This document shows, piece after piece, positions 35,339 through 46,917 of a stretch of 64,000 nt of DNA (its first letter is position 1; the number at the start of each line of letters is the position of its first letter). The stretch covers positions 6,683,900 to 6,747,899 of the forward strand of contig CM049322.1 in assembly GCA_026874595.1 (NCBI GenBank). Direction: 5' to 3'. The DNA comes from Sipunculus nudus (taxonomy: Eukaryota > Annelida > Sipuncula > Golfingiida > Sipunculidae). The notes beneath the pieces were generated by a model. The model saw only the letters and a program-made list of their open reading frames with translations, had not been told where the DNA came from and made no database searches. The translations under genes were made by a program, and so were the position numbers.

Positions 35339-37036
35339 CACACACATATTAATCAGGGGTCGCATCACACTTGATGGTTGATGGTTTGATAGTTGATGAC
35401 AATATCGGATAGATAATCATATATTTAGCTTAACAATGATATTAGGAAAATGGGTATTATCTTTTCGAAAATATAGTCTGCCTTTTTGGAAGAAATCTAA
35501 TTATTTTATATGTAGTGTATAAAATGTATTCTTTTTATTAATTCTTTTATAAGAAGTTAATCAGTAAACATTAAAAAAAATCGATTCCTACATTATTTAC
35601 CTTTCGATATGTATCATATGTGTTGTCCTAAAACAACATTAAATGAGCTCATGTCGCTCTCGGCCATTTTGTGAGACACCCACCAATTTTTCCTAAAGGG
35701 TTTCACATTAAAATGGACCTTATAAGCAGTGGCAGCTTAGAAACTGGATGCTTATATACACACTGCTGTGCCTATATATGATATAATGTAGTATTCTTAT
35801 AGCATATGGACTTAATCTTTGTATATATGATTTTGATAGAATCTGTTGAATTCAAATATACGTGGCACTATGTAAATCAGTGAATGAGCATATAAAAGTG
35901 CTTAAGACAATATAAAACTAAATATTATTGACTTCTTATTTATCACACAGTTTAATCAGCGTAAGGTCCCATATAAACATGTTGAACACTCAAGCAGTTA
36001 TTAATAGGCCGTGGAGAGGCCAGTGACTCACCGAAGCCCGGTTCTTTTAAATTCCGCCTTTTAAGCTCAGTCAGACAAAGAAGATGTATATAGGTGCAGA
36101 TAAGTTGCATGTTACAGGTAATCCGCAATCATAAAATTTATAATCTGGACTAACAGTCGATCAATAAAACATTCCCCTAACTTGACTAAAATAAATATAC
36201 TACGTGCATATAAAACTGCCTTAATATAATTTATTCCTCTTTAACTCCTTTGATTTAAGGATGAGTGAAATTTATCCCTTATTATTGGATTTCCTCTAGC
36301 ATTAAAAGTTACACGAGTTCCTTTATTTCTTCTTGATTATGTTGACCTTTTTCCTTCATAATATTTTGATTATGTGTTAAAATGACGCATAGCCAATAAC
36401 GCCCTTCGTCCGTCTGAGTCCTATAATAAATCCTTTATAACAAAAACCTTTTCTGGAATTTGCGATTAGAAAATAATATCCATATACTTCCCAGACATAT
36501 TGCGTTGATGTACAAAATAGACCTTTCCTTAATAAGGCAACTGTTACGATGCAAATGGACTGATCGTATGATGGATCCTATTTATATTTACATTTGCTAA
36601 AATTTGGTAAACCATTATAACATCCAGTTATCCATGTTGTTTCAATCTTTATTTATTTTATCGTGTATATGATATATTTCCCCCTGTGCATCATTCTTTA
36701 TTTTCAGTTACTCCCTCTCACAATGGCCGCCTCGATATTGCCACCAGCTGATAAAAAAAAACCACAATTTATGAGTATTTTTACGGTTTACTAATAATAT
36801 CATGTATACGTATATTACATACTCTAACTAAGATGTAAATTTTATTATAAAAGCAAAAAATAATAATAATCGGAAATATTATCGGAATCATCAATGTTTG
36901 TGAGTTGTAGCAAAAAGATAAAATGCCTAAAAACTAACAACCGAGGCATATGCAATGAAAGCGATACATTTAAAAAAAGGGGAACGCAGTATTACAGAAT
37001 ACATGCACACACATACGCATACACACACACATTTAA

Positions 37037-37039
<3 letters not shown>

Positions 37040-37071
<32 letters not shown>

Positions 37072-37073
37072 TA
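37040..37073. repeat. (TGTA)n microsatellite
   Basis: Seven to eight TGTA repeats in a non-coding part of copy B. Nothing else is recognised in 36.0-38.2 kb, which contains the decayed counterpart of the 7.95-8.19 kb exon near 36.72-36.95 kb. Confidence 0.8.
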
Positions 37074-39875
37074 TTGATTGATCCCACATCAGGCCTAATT
37101 CTTTATATAAATATTAGATATTCAGATATTACTATATGTATTTCCGGATCAATGACAAAGTGACTATTCTGTCTAGATTACCAATCAGAGTTATTTGTAT
37201 TTAATTGCGATGTTTCATTTTACATCAGTTGAGATTTATTATATACTTAAGCTGATATGTCATTAACTGGTTGGGTAACTTCGGCACTAATAACACCGGA
37301 CACTTTAACCCTTTTTGCTTTACAAAGTTTGATAGATATTCATAGTGTTCAGTTTTCTTGACAAATTCAACACCATTTCTGACAGATTACAAATTATTTA
37401 TATAATTATATCTATACCGTTATTTAGCAATATAATCATTATAATTCTATATTAAATTTATTATTTGAATCTCACCAACAAACAAAAATGATCCTCCCTC
37501 CATGGCGGTCAAAAAGGGTTAAAGAATTCCTAGAGTCGCTTGGTTCTTACTCTGTTGGTTTTCAATTTGTAAGATATTAACGCTTGTTCTATGCAACACC
37601 AAACATTATTCCTGTGAAGCTCACACTATTTCAGATAACATATAAGTTTTTTTTCCAATCTCGTCATTCTCCGAATGTTGATGAAAAGGCAGTTTCATAG
37701 AAATATTTACATCTGTATACAGGATTATGTTAATGGTATCAATCTATGTGATTGGTAAACTGTAAAATATATTAGTAAATATAATTTATCTTGGCTAATT
37801 TATCGGGAAAGGCAACGACTGTAAATGTTAAATTTGCTTTGCCATCCTAATGTAATAATGATATTAAGTAATTATTACAAGAAATCAAAATAACCATAAA
37901 ATACTAATGTACAACCGTTAACAATATAAATTCAAACATAAATCACCATATACCTGAAGGATAATTGAACGGTAAGGAATATTGAGCAATTAGCTTCAAT
38001 AACAAGTTTAACTCAAACATTTTAAAATTAACAATTAGAGCTCATAATTTTATTTTTTTCTTCAAAATATGTTCATAAAATACCATCAGAATGTCAGCAA
38101 AAAGGTTTGTGTTTCTAACCTCTCTGTAAGACAGCTCAGAGATAAATAAAGCTTGTCCATCCCTAACCTCTACCTTAATGAGCTTTCTGCTTCAGGTTAC
38201 GTATTAGCTTATTTAATCTAAACAAATTAATAATGATATTGTTTCTGTACAAATAGCACCTATACACTTCACGGGATGTACAAACTCTTCTATTCTAATT
38301 CTGGTTAAGTGTGCCTTAGAAACACTATTTTAACATGTTCCTTTGATTTAGATGGTTGTAATAAGAAGTTTTGTGATAAAACATAATATCGTGTGGGACT
38401 AACACCCACTGTATTCAATTGTTATGTTCTTATAGGATACGTTTGCCTGCAACAACGACAAATGCACAATAGGACTTCACCATGTAGCATTTCGGTCCTA
38501 ACTAATGATCTTCCTTGCATCTCTTTCCACATTCTTGGCAATGTTAGTCTATCAGATATCAGAATATATACGTTTCAAAATGTCTTTTATAATTGACCAG
38601 CTAGCCAGTATTTCTCTGTTATTTGAATCTACAGTATCAGGTTTTACTTATGTTTAGATTGTATATAGTTAATTGACATGGGTTAATTATTCAACATGCT
38701 TAACCATCATCCGTAAGTTCAAGGTTCATTAAAAACTGTATTAGATACATTAGATTACCTGGCCTATTATTTTATACAAGCTATCCCATTTCAGCCTTAG
38801 TAGAAGTATTTCATGGACTTGCACAATGATATAGAATACACTAAGACGAGTCATGAAAACAAAATTAACAGAAATTTAAATGTTTTCTCATACAAATCAT
38901 GAATTAACAAAATTCGATATTCAATAGCGTCTGTGTCTGTTTTAACGTTCAATTTCATGCAAATTATAACCTTAACTTTAAATTATTCCCCAGTTTGTGT
39001 AAGTAATATTATGGCTTATATATATAAGCAGCTAGAACCAATACGTCATGAAAATGACTGGTGTCCAAACTTCATTCCGAACCTATGTGGTCATGGTGAC
39101 TTAGAGACATATATTCAGGCGATCTAGGCAATTTTTTGTGCCCCTTCTGTAATCGAAACTTCTGCAAAACAAATTCAATTGTTGTAAATATGTTTAAAAA
39201 TAGGTATGGAAATCAAACTTATGCTTATATATTCTTCAAACTTGACTTTTTAGTTTAGGGATTCCTAAGTTGTTTAGATAAGCAAAAAGGAACATGAGAA
39301 TTACCAGGTTTATGCATCCAGTAATGAAAACCATCATTGTGTTTGCAAGTGTCGATGCAAGTAGTAGGTACATGAAACATTACCCATGGTCGAAACCTAG
39401 AAAAAGGATCAAATATTATATTTGTTAAAGAAGTACTTACGGTCAACATACACAAACACACAATCCTTGTTGTGTTCATCTATTTTGAAATGTGTTAAGT
39501 ATATATATATATTGGTATGTATATTTCGCACTGTAGTTTCTTTCTGTCTATGAGTCTGTTACTTGATTAATAAACACATTTATCTGTGCGTATTTATGTG
39601 TGTATGTATGTCTGTATTGATATAAAAGGATACTGTTACTTACACGATTTTGCAATCGCTTTTGGAGTTACTGTGTTTTGTTTTCCTGGGAATATATGTT
39701 ATAATCAATCACTGTCTCAGTCCCATTATGAAAAGTTGCTTCATTTCTGTAAAGAGTTCCATTGTTGACTTTCCTCATAGATCCTTGGTGAATAAATACA
39801 GATAAAAATTAGTTTACTTGAGTAATTTTCCGCCGACAATTATGCAGAATTGTTCCTCAAAACATAATGGATTTC

Positions 39876-39876
<1 letters not shown>

Positions 39877-39921
<45 letters not shown>
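39877..39921. repeat. (TA)n microsatellite
   Basis: TA array within the receptor pseudogene. Shorter ones occur at about 40,255-40,270 and 40,877-40,916. Confidence 0.85.
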
Positions 39922-39928
<7 letters not shown>

Positions 39929-40882
39929 ATATGTATAGGAAGCGGCTGTTAATATATATTGGATACAGAATTGCTTGGATGTATCATATACAGATGTAAT
40001 TAAGAATCACCGGAAATCAAGCATATACCCGGGAATCGATCGAACATTTTACCCTCTCCCATAAAAGGTCTTACCCGTATTTTCTCATTATTGTGCCATT
40101 TCCCTTAGCAGTAGGCTGACCAGGTGCCAAATGTGTCGTGAAGTCCACACCAGGTAGTTCTAAATATAAAAATCTGAGTAAGGATTGCCAAATATGCAAT
40201 CAAAATGTTGTTTAGAAGTAATTAATATAAAGGATTGTTTTATCTCAAGTTACATATATATATATATATAACATGCGTTAAGGAAACTGGCATCCGGTCC
40301 TATAGAAAGTCGTACTCTAAAATGTGTAAAAAATATCTACCGTCAGATTAATTCCAAACGTCCATTCTTCTCTGCGTAGGCCAATCCAGTAAGCATGAGA
40401 TATCTGCTGTATTCGAATGTTCTTCCCGGTGTTTTGATTATATTTGATTCTTCATGTTGTGGAAAACTGCTAGGGAACAACCTTTGTCGTGACAATATGT
40501 TTTTACAGACTCCCAGTTTATCATTATTTCTACTCTACTATAACACGAGTCACAAACTATAACACGAGTCACAAGGCATTTTGTTGAATCTTTATCCCAG
40601 AGCAGGACAAACAATCTAAAATAAAACAATAATGTTCAGAGGTATATAGGGACATGATAATATTAAATTATTGTTTGCAAAGACAGTGGTTCTAGATGAA
40701 GTGTTATTGCCTTTTAACTGGCACAAAGCTCCGTTGGCGTTTTTGTCACATATACCGGCATCAATAGTATTTTCCCTTAGATTGAGAGAAACGCAGTTCA
40801 AATGCAAGTCCCAATCTTGACTAATAAAATGATTAGCTGTGTAAGCAAAGTGATGAAAATAAAATGAAACATTTAAATATAT

Positions 40883-40916
<34 letters not shown>

Positions 40917-41639
40917 TAAATTAATATAATCATTTAATACAATAATTTATGGTATAGCCGTGTTAGTCATACATTCGATTCAATGGCCTGCTGATAAAAA
41001 TGAGAAAAAAAAGAAATTGTTTTTAGACTGCACACATGAAGTTGTACAGTCCATCCATAAAAATTCTCCTAGCCATGTTCGACGAAGACCTGTCCATATT
41101 CTGTAAATGTGCTCTCTTTTCATCATTTTTTCATGATTTCATATTGAGATCCCCGTCGTACATCTGGCACATAACAAGCACTGCTGCACTGATTACACTT
41201 TCTGGCAACCTGACACCAGGGAACACATCGATATAGAGTCATATGATACCCTGAAATACATTTTATTTGATTAATGATTAAATAAAAAAAAATTCTTTTC
41301 CTGCTATTCTTAATAATACAATCAATTATTGGTAAAATCACGTTTTAAACAGACTCATATTTGTGTATGTATGTTCCAACAAATAACATTATTCACTGAA
41401 ATATGTATATTTGACACTTATTAATTCCGTTTCATGATACACATTGATGTTTTGTCAAATTGATACCGTATTATGTGCATGCGGGTATATAAAACAAGTA
41501 TTGTACAAAGGTGCCTGCGTTTTTGTACCTTAGGTACGCATTGCTTAAAGCTCCATTTTTTGGCGGTAACCGGTAACTTTCGGTTAGTGACTACATGCCA
41601 GGGCTCTAGCATTCACTCCTTTTAAAGAATTTTATGATG

Positions 41640-41915
41640 ATGTCACCCAGGCCCGGTGTTTACCAAACTTGTGGCGACTGGGATTATAATCATCCATATA
41701 GTTGGGTAAAAAAAGGGGGGCCCTTCAAAGACGCACACGTTTATGAGTGATACAAGACTGTCGGAGCCAGCCTTCCAATAAAGCCTTCCGATCGTTTAAC
41801 TTGATTGATGGCTTGACTAAGAAAAATATCATAGCTCTTCTGCTGAGATATAAACTCAAGACCCCCCAGCTTTGTGCTCTACCTCTAGAACCCACAAACC
41901 TTCGTACTGCAGGCA
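41640..41915 (-). repeat. tRNA-derived SINE in pseudogene intron 1
   Basis: Orthologous to the SINE at 12,975-13,262: the minus strand has 'ctagaggtagagcacaaagc' and a degraded B-box-like 'gtcttgagtttatatctcag'. Shared position shows insertion before the segmental duplication. Confidence 0.55.
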
Positions 41916-42464
41916 CCTCCATATTAACTGCGTCCGTTGGATATAAGATTGGAACCTAAACATGGAATGATGGATGGTTTGAGTACCATTGTTTTCAAGA
42001 CCGAGTTAACTCCTTTCTGGTATTATACAAAATCATTATATACATAATTTCCATGACTGCGCAGTCCGTTTGGCTGTGTTGACGCTGATAAGTCAGGTCT
42101 CTGCTCACACGAAAAACCTTTGACCATATTATCAATATATATGGTTCACTCACACATATCGTTTTAAACATTTGGCCGTGACGAAGGAGAGTGTAACACA
42201 ACTGGTAATACTGCAGCACGTATCTGAATAATCATTGCTCAGGTGCGTATGAGTACATTAGAACTTAAATTTCTTAATAAAAGAGAACAAGAACTTGAAG
42301 AAAGGCCAAGCAAGACAACACCCTTTGTTAATCTAAGGTAAACGGAACTAAAAACAAAAGAAAACTTGGGACCATGTGGCCATTTTGCTTCAACTTAAAC
42401 TATAGCCCAAAGCCTATTAAAACCAGCGGCATTATTAGGGTATAAAGTAAGGTGTATATATATA

Positions 42465-42560
42465 GTGATGTAGTCTAGTCCACACCATAGGAGTGCAGTG
42501 AGTCCTTAAGGTTCGAGTCGAATCCACCTTCTTTGAATCCCGGTCATTGGAATCCGAGTC
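42465..42560. mobile_element. GAGTCC-word element, partial copy in duplication B
   Basis: Begins 'agtgatgtagtctagtccac' after TA-rich sequence and carries GAGTCC words to about 42,570. Corresponds to the left part of the 14,075-14,549 element. Confidence 0.55.
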
Positions 42561-42569
42561 CAAGTCCAA

Positions 42570-44330
42570 TACAAATATAATTAGATAGCATTTAAAATTA
42601 GAAATTTCATATTATCAAGTACCTTTTAAGTTAGTTCATACATGCTTTTAACATAATGGGTAATTACAATTATATGTCCTGATGTTCAGCAAAGCTTGAT
42701 ATATATGTAGTATTATCTGGTAATATTCACTTCCAACATGTAAATAAGTCTTTAATATGTGAAAACTTCATTTGGGCTTTAAAATGTAATTCTTGTATTT
42801 TTGTCCTAAATTAAAATATAAATTAAATAAATTTAAATCCTGTAGTATAAATGAGGTTCCTTTCGCAATTAATATGCACAATTTTGTTAAGTTCAGCATT
42901 ATTTAAAGCTAATTCTTGATCAGCACAATATTAATCCAGTTTCGGTAGGTTCATATTCATCATAGTGAAAGACACTATCTTTTACATTTCACACAATGTT
43001 CGAAGGAAGGTAAAGAACCTCTTGTAACGCATATTTTTAAAAGAAAATGAATTAGGTTTGAATATTTCTGAAACACAAAAAAATATTAAATTAATGATTA
43101 ATATTTGGACCAAATGAATGTTTGGTCCAATATAGTGAAGTTAAACATAATCGGTTCCTGTTCAACACAACATAAACCAAGAAATACACGTATGTTTATC
43201 TGTTTGTCTTTCAATTATAAAATATACGATGTGCACATAATCCGTCTTGCTTGTAACATTCTAAATTAACCTATTCATGTTCATCAAAACAAAGTCGTGT
43301 AAATATTGTCTATCACCATTTTATTACGTCTCATTAGATTAGTCCATTTTAATTTAGGCTGTTTCTATATTTAATTATAATTGTAGCACTTTATGTAGGA
43401 CTTTCTACAACTTGGAGAATATGCATAGACCCGGATTTCTGCAAAATTACTGGAGAATTTTCATTAAATTTGTCAGAAGCGAACTGCTGAATTTTAAATT
43501 GACCATGACCTAAGCAAGTTTAAAATATAACTGTACTCACAGATTAATGTTTAAACTAAAGACCAATATAAATATATATTCATTGTTTATAGGTTTGAGT
43601 TGAAGTCCATATATGATTTGTAATGAAAATATAATAAGGCCTTCTCCCAGTTTAACAAATTAAGAAATTAATGAAAACTGATTAATACAATTAGTTTTTT
43701 TTAATACATACCTTCTTGCATGTGGGACTATAACTATTACTCATAATGCCAATGTCTGTATGTACTTAGAGCTGCTCACTGAATTGCTTATCTGCTAACC
43801 GGGAATAGTCCAGACTGTTAGCACTGGGGCAATGTGTCCGGGTCCGCAGCTCTGGACACTTCCTTTAAGGCTTCTTGAGTAGGTGTTTATTACACATGAA
43901 AAACATTAGATTTCTAAACACACAAATCCGTTCAAACCATAGTATTTAGACTGCAATACTGCATGGTAAGTACAAACAGGGCATCATTCACTGTCTGTGG
44001 CACCACTAATTAACTCATCAGAGGTTACGAATCAGACTGTCTACCTCTAAGTACTCAAACATCCGCAGCACTGCAGCCATACTGTCCAGCCTCAGCTGAT
44101 AATAACTTGTCCCACATTATGTGTACGCTGGCCAAGAACTAATGCAATGTTTACTGGCCAAGTCTAATTAAAGAACCTACAAACTAGCCGAGGGTTTATC
44201 TAAATGAATATCATCTCAAGCCCCCGCCTGATGCCCCGTGCTAACTGGACCATGACAGCATCTAGCACGAACGAATAAAAACAACTTTAACCTTTTCCTG
44301 TGTTATAATCAAACAAACGCTCCACCAGTA
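42570..44330. other. Intergenic part of copy B, no gene seen
   Basis: Only short frames. 43,735-44,240 has a slightly higher GC content and no counterpart noticed in copy A, so it may be a private insertion. Nature unknown. Confidence 0.35.
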
Positions 44331-44349
44331 ACCTGTTTTATTCAAGTTT

Positions 44350-44700
44350 TGTTATGGTTAAAGTAATAGCTCTTATTCTATTACTTGGGGTCCTACACTA
44401 TTATCTTTACTAATTTACTATTACAGGTTAAAAATCCTTGTCTACTTCTGTTACTATTAATTTATACTGTTACTTTGAAAACCTGTAATTTTCTATTACT
44501 ATTACATAATACTAATACCCCATCCCTGACACAAGTACATATATTTTGTTGCATGCCCAGCCTTTGGAAAACTACAAAGAATTTTTGCGTTTGACATTTG
44601 ATTCATATTTTAAATGCAAAGGCAAATGCGTAGCATTGTTTCAAATGCAAATGCAAATTCAAATGCATTTGGACCCAACTCTGGTAATAGAAATATTCCT
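44350..44700. repeat. Two word-repeat elements: TATTAC-rich, then AAATGC-rich
   Basis: 44,350-44,520 is dense in TATTAC/TTACTATT words. 44,595-44,680 repeats AAATGCAAATGC and its complement (e.g. 'caaatgcaaatgcaaattca'). Both resemble the GAGTCC elements in style: a single hexamer-like word repeated in both orientations. The open frames at 44,385-44,731 are by-products of this composition. Confidence 0.45.
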
Positions 44701-45309
44701 TTCACTTGCAAGCTATAAAAAGTATGAATGACAGATCATGCAAATACAAAGATGACAAATTCAAATTCGCAAACATATTTTTTGTTTTAATTTTTTTAAA
44801 ATGAATTGTATTATAAGAAAAACATAATCATCAAGTTACATATATATGACATCTTTCCACCAAGAACACATTTCAAATAACACTGAACGGAAATTTACTC
44901 TGTTAAAACTAGAATAGTATCTATTTGGATATGCAGGTCAGGTAATTTACATGTTTTCTTTAAAGCTCACAGTGGGTAACATTATTTTTATAGTTTTATT
45001 GATAACAAACTAGGTTATTTATATGAAAATACAAAACTAATATACATACGATTGGATTGAATTAACGGTCTTTCAAAGTAACGTAGCCAGAAATACGTGA
45101 AGAGGAACAGGCTAAAGGAAGCATCGTAAACGACTAAGTGAATTTAAGAGATGGTCTGACATTGACAATTTTGATCTAAGTGTCGTTGATTATTTTAATC
45201 ACTCAGTATACAATTGAGTGACGTGTTTCTACATTGAACTACCTATTGTTTTTATTGTGTTTATTGTTAAGCTTTTTTTTCAAATGACGTACGCCCGTAG
45301 TACGAAATA

Positions 45310-45672
45310 AATATTATATATCCACTTCCATTCTATCCAAAATTCACTCTTATTACAGTGCCCACAACGTCGTCATGAATTTTCCCTAATCGGGCTTGTT
45401 GTCACTGTGTTGATATTTGCGATACTGTGTGTGCAACAACCCATCATATTAGAACCCATTTATAGTGGAAACTGTAAACAGGTACAAGCGTAATGTTCTT
45501 CGACATCCTTATATTTTATATAATATTTCTGAAGGGCAACTACAAGGACAATAACGAAACGTCCCTCATGACAAATTCATAATGTTCCTTAGGTGTCTTC
45601 AACCTTGTATATTCCCTGGCTTTAAAATGGAATAAGGTCTTTTACATATACGTAATGGTCATCTAAAAAAAA
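45310..45672 (-). pseudogene. Remains of second lectin gene (copy B)
   Basis: 45,320-45,415 matches the exon at 15,552-15,779, and 45,465-45,670 matches the exon at 16,220-16,408 ('cttttacatatacgtaatgg' against 'catttacatatatgtaaagg'). Indels and stops interrupt all frames. The second-half exons and the signal-peptide exon were not found. The copy ends where a SINE begins at 45,785. Confidence 0.65.
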
Positions 45673-45784
45673 CATGCAGGAGCTTTCTTAAATTACATAA
45701 TTCCTCTCGCTGGTTTGTTTTAATTACATCTCTTCAACGACAGTTTAATTCCTTTAAACATTATTTATACATGCAGACCTTCCC

Positions 45785-45960
45785 AATGAAGTCAGTCTCT
45801 CTGGGCCTGGACATTCGAGAGTAAACCCTAACGCAACCACAGTTCGACCCCCCAGGGTGGCAACGAGACCGGTTTTAAGTAGCCCGTCCAAGGTCTGTGT
45901 TTTCCCGGGTTTCCCGTTTATCCGCGCTACCGAACTTTGACATGTAGAATATCTGGATTA
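45785..45960 (+). repeat. tRNA-derived SINE with conserved 3' domain, second copy
   Basis: Degraded head ('cgagagtaaaccctaacgca', 'cacagttcgaccccccaggg') and tail 'gtgttttcccgggtttcccg' followed by 'cgctaccgaac', matching the SINE at 21,715-21,903. Confidence 0.6.
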
Positions 45961-46149
45961 GTTATTATAACTATATGTATAATCCATGAAAAATGAATGT
46001 TTATAATCAACAGTTGTTTATGTATGTTGTAAATTTGTTTATTCCTTTATCTAGGCTGTTTAGGATAAGTCCATGGTGTTTTGGTAGAACTTTTATATCG
46101 AATACGGAAAACCTGCACTAAGAATGAAATGTTATCTTTAAGGCCTCTC

Positions 46150-46917
46150 GATTTCAGTCATTACTTGTCGATAAGTTATTGGACTGAGCCTCTGTGATAT
46201 TCTTCATTTTATCGTTATGGCACAGAGGGTTTTCAGACTGATAACCGATCGGTCAGTAGCCCGCCTTAACAACCGAGCATCTGCCTTAACCTTTCTCTTT
46301 GTCTCCACAATATCGTCAATACGTATAAAGCTCGTTCAATGCACCGGGTGACCTTCAGTCATATTTAGCCTTCGTCTTTCTATGTGGCCTTTCACCGTTT
46401 CACCTTTCACCGAAAATGGATTCTTGTTGATTATCTAGACAGGCCGGTCTTGATAAAACATTGCTATTTCATGTAAATTAGAAATAAAGCCACAGTGTGA
46501 TATTTCCAGAGAACTATAGCCCGAAACCATGCTTTTGAGCAACCTGAATTTCAGGATTCATACTGATAATCCATATGAATGTAAAATCTATTAAAACGCA
46601 AGTATTTATGTTAATTAGCTAAATTAAAAGCAAGCCTGCTATGCCCGTTTAGGGTTATTACTTCCGTTAGCAATGATTTATTGGTGTGTCCTTTTTCGGT
46701 TTCAGAACAGGAGAGAATAATCGAAAACCAATTACTCCTGGAAAACTGGCCTGAAGTCTTGGACATGGTATATATGTTATTGTGACATACATTAAGTGAC
46801 AAGGAACTTTACACATTTCATAACTTAGAAAAATGTGTTTTTAGGTCTTCCATTTCATTAATTAGATTTTAATTTGTTTTCATTATTTTAACATTTATTT
46901 AATATCTCTGTATTTCC
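46150..46917. other. Intergenic between copy B and the 21-exon gene
   Basis: No gene found. It should contain the promoter or further 5' exons of the plus-strand gene starting near 46.9 kb, but no specific element could be assigned. Confidence 0.35.

Larger units (their letters stand above)
39115..42054 (-). pseudogene. Two-CTLD receptor pseudogene (copy B)
   Basis: All seven exons of the 10,253-13,374 receptor can be placed on the minus strand: 42,054-41,987, 41,250-41,036, 40,836-40,711, 40,615-40,341, 40,159-40,021, 39,783-39,644 and 39,396-39,115. The signal-peptide exon has one extra base and reads into a stop after MEIMYIMILYNTRKELTRS. The first CTLD exon is one base short (stop after YEIMKK). 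Exon 4 is 11 nt longer than in copy A, including a local duplication of 'tataacacgagtcacaaa'. The last three exons differ in length by non-multiples of three, and the poly(A) signal is lost. Exon 40,836-40,711 alone stays open, but its donor is GC instead of GT. No full-length product is possible. Confidence 0.8.
34800..46150. other. Segmental duplication, copy B
   Basis: Diverged collinear copy of about 6.35-16.98 kb (anchors listed under copy A). Copy B is longer between the anchors at 36.0 and 38.3 kb and contains no intact lectin gene: every receptor exon can be located, but several carry indels. The degraded state against the intact copy A suggests relaxed selection after duplication. 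Confidence 0.75.
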
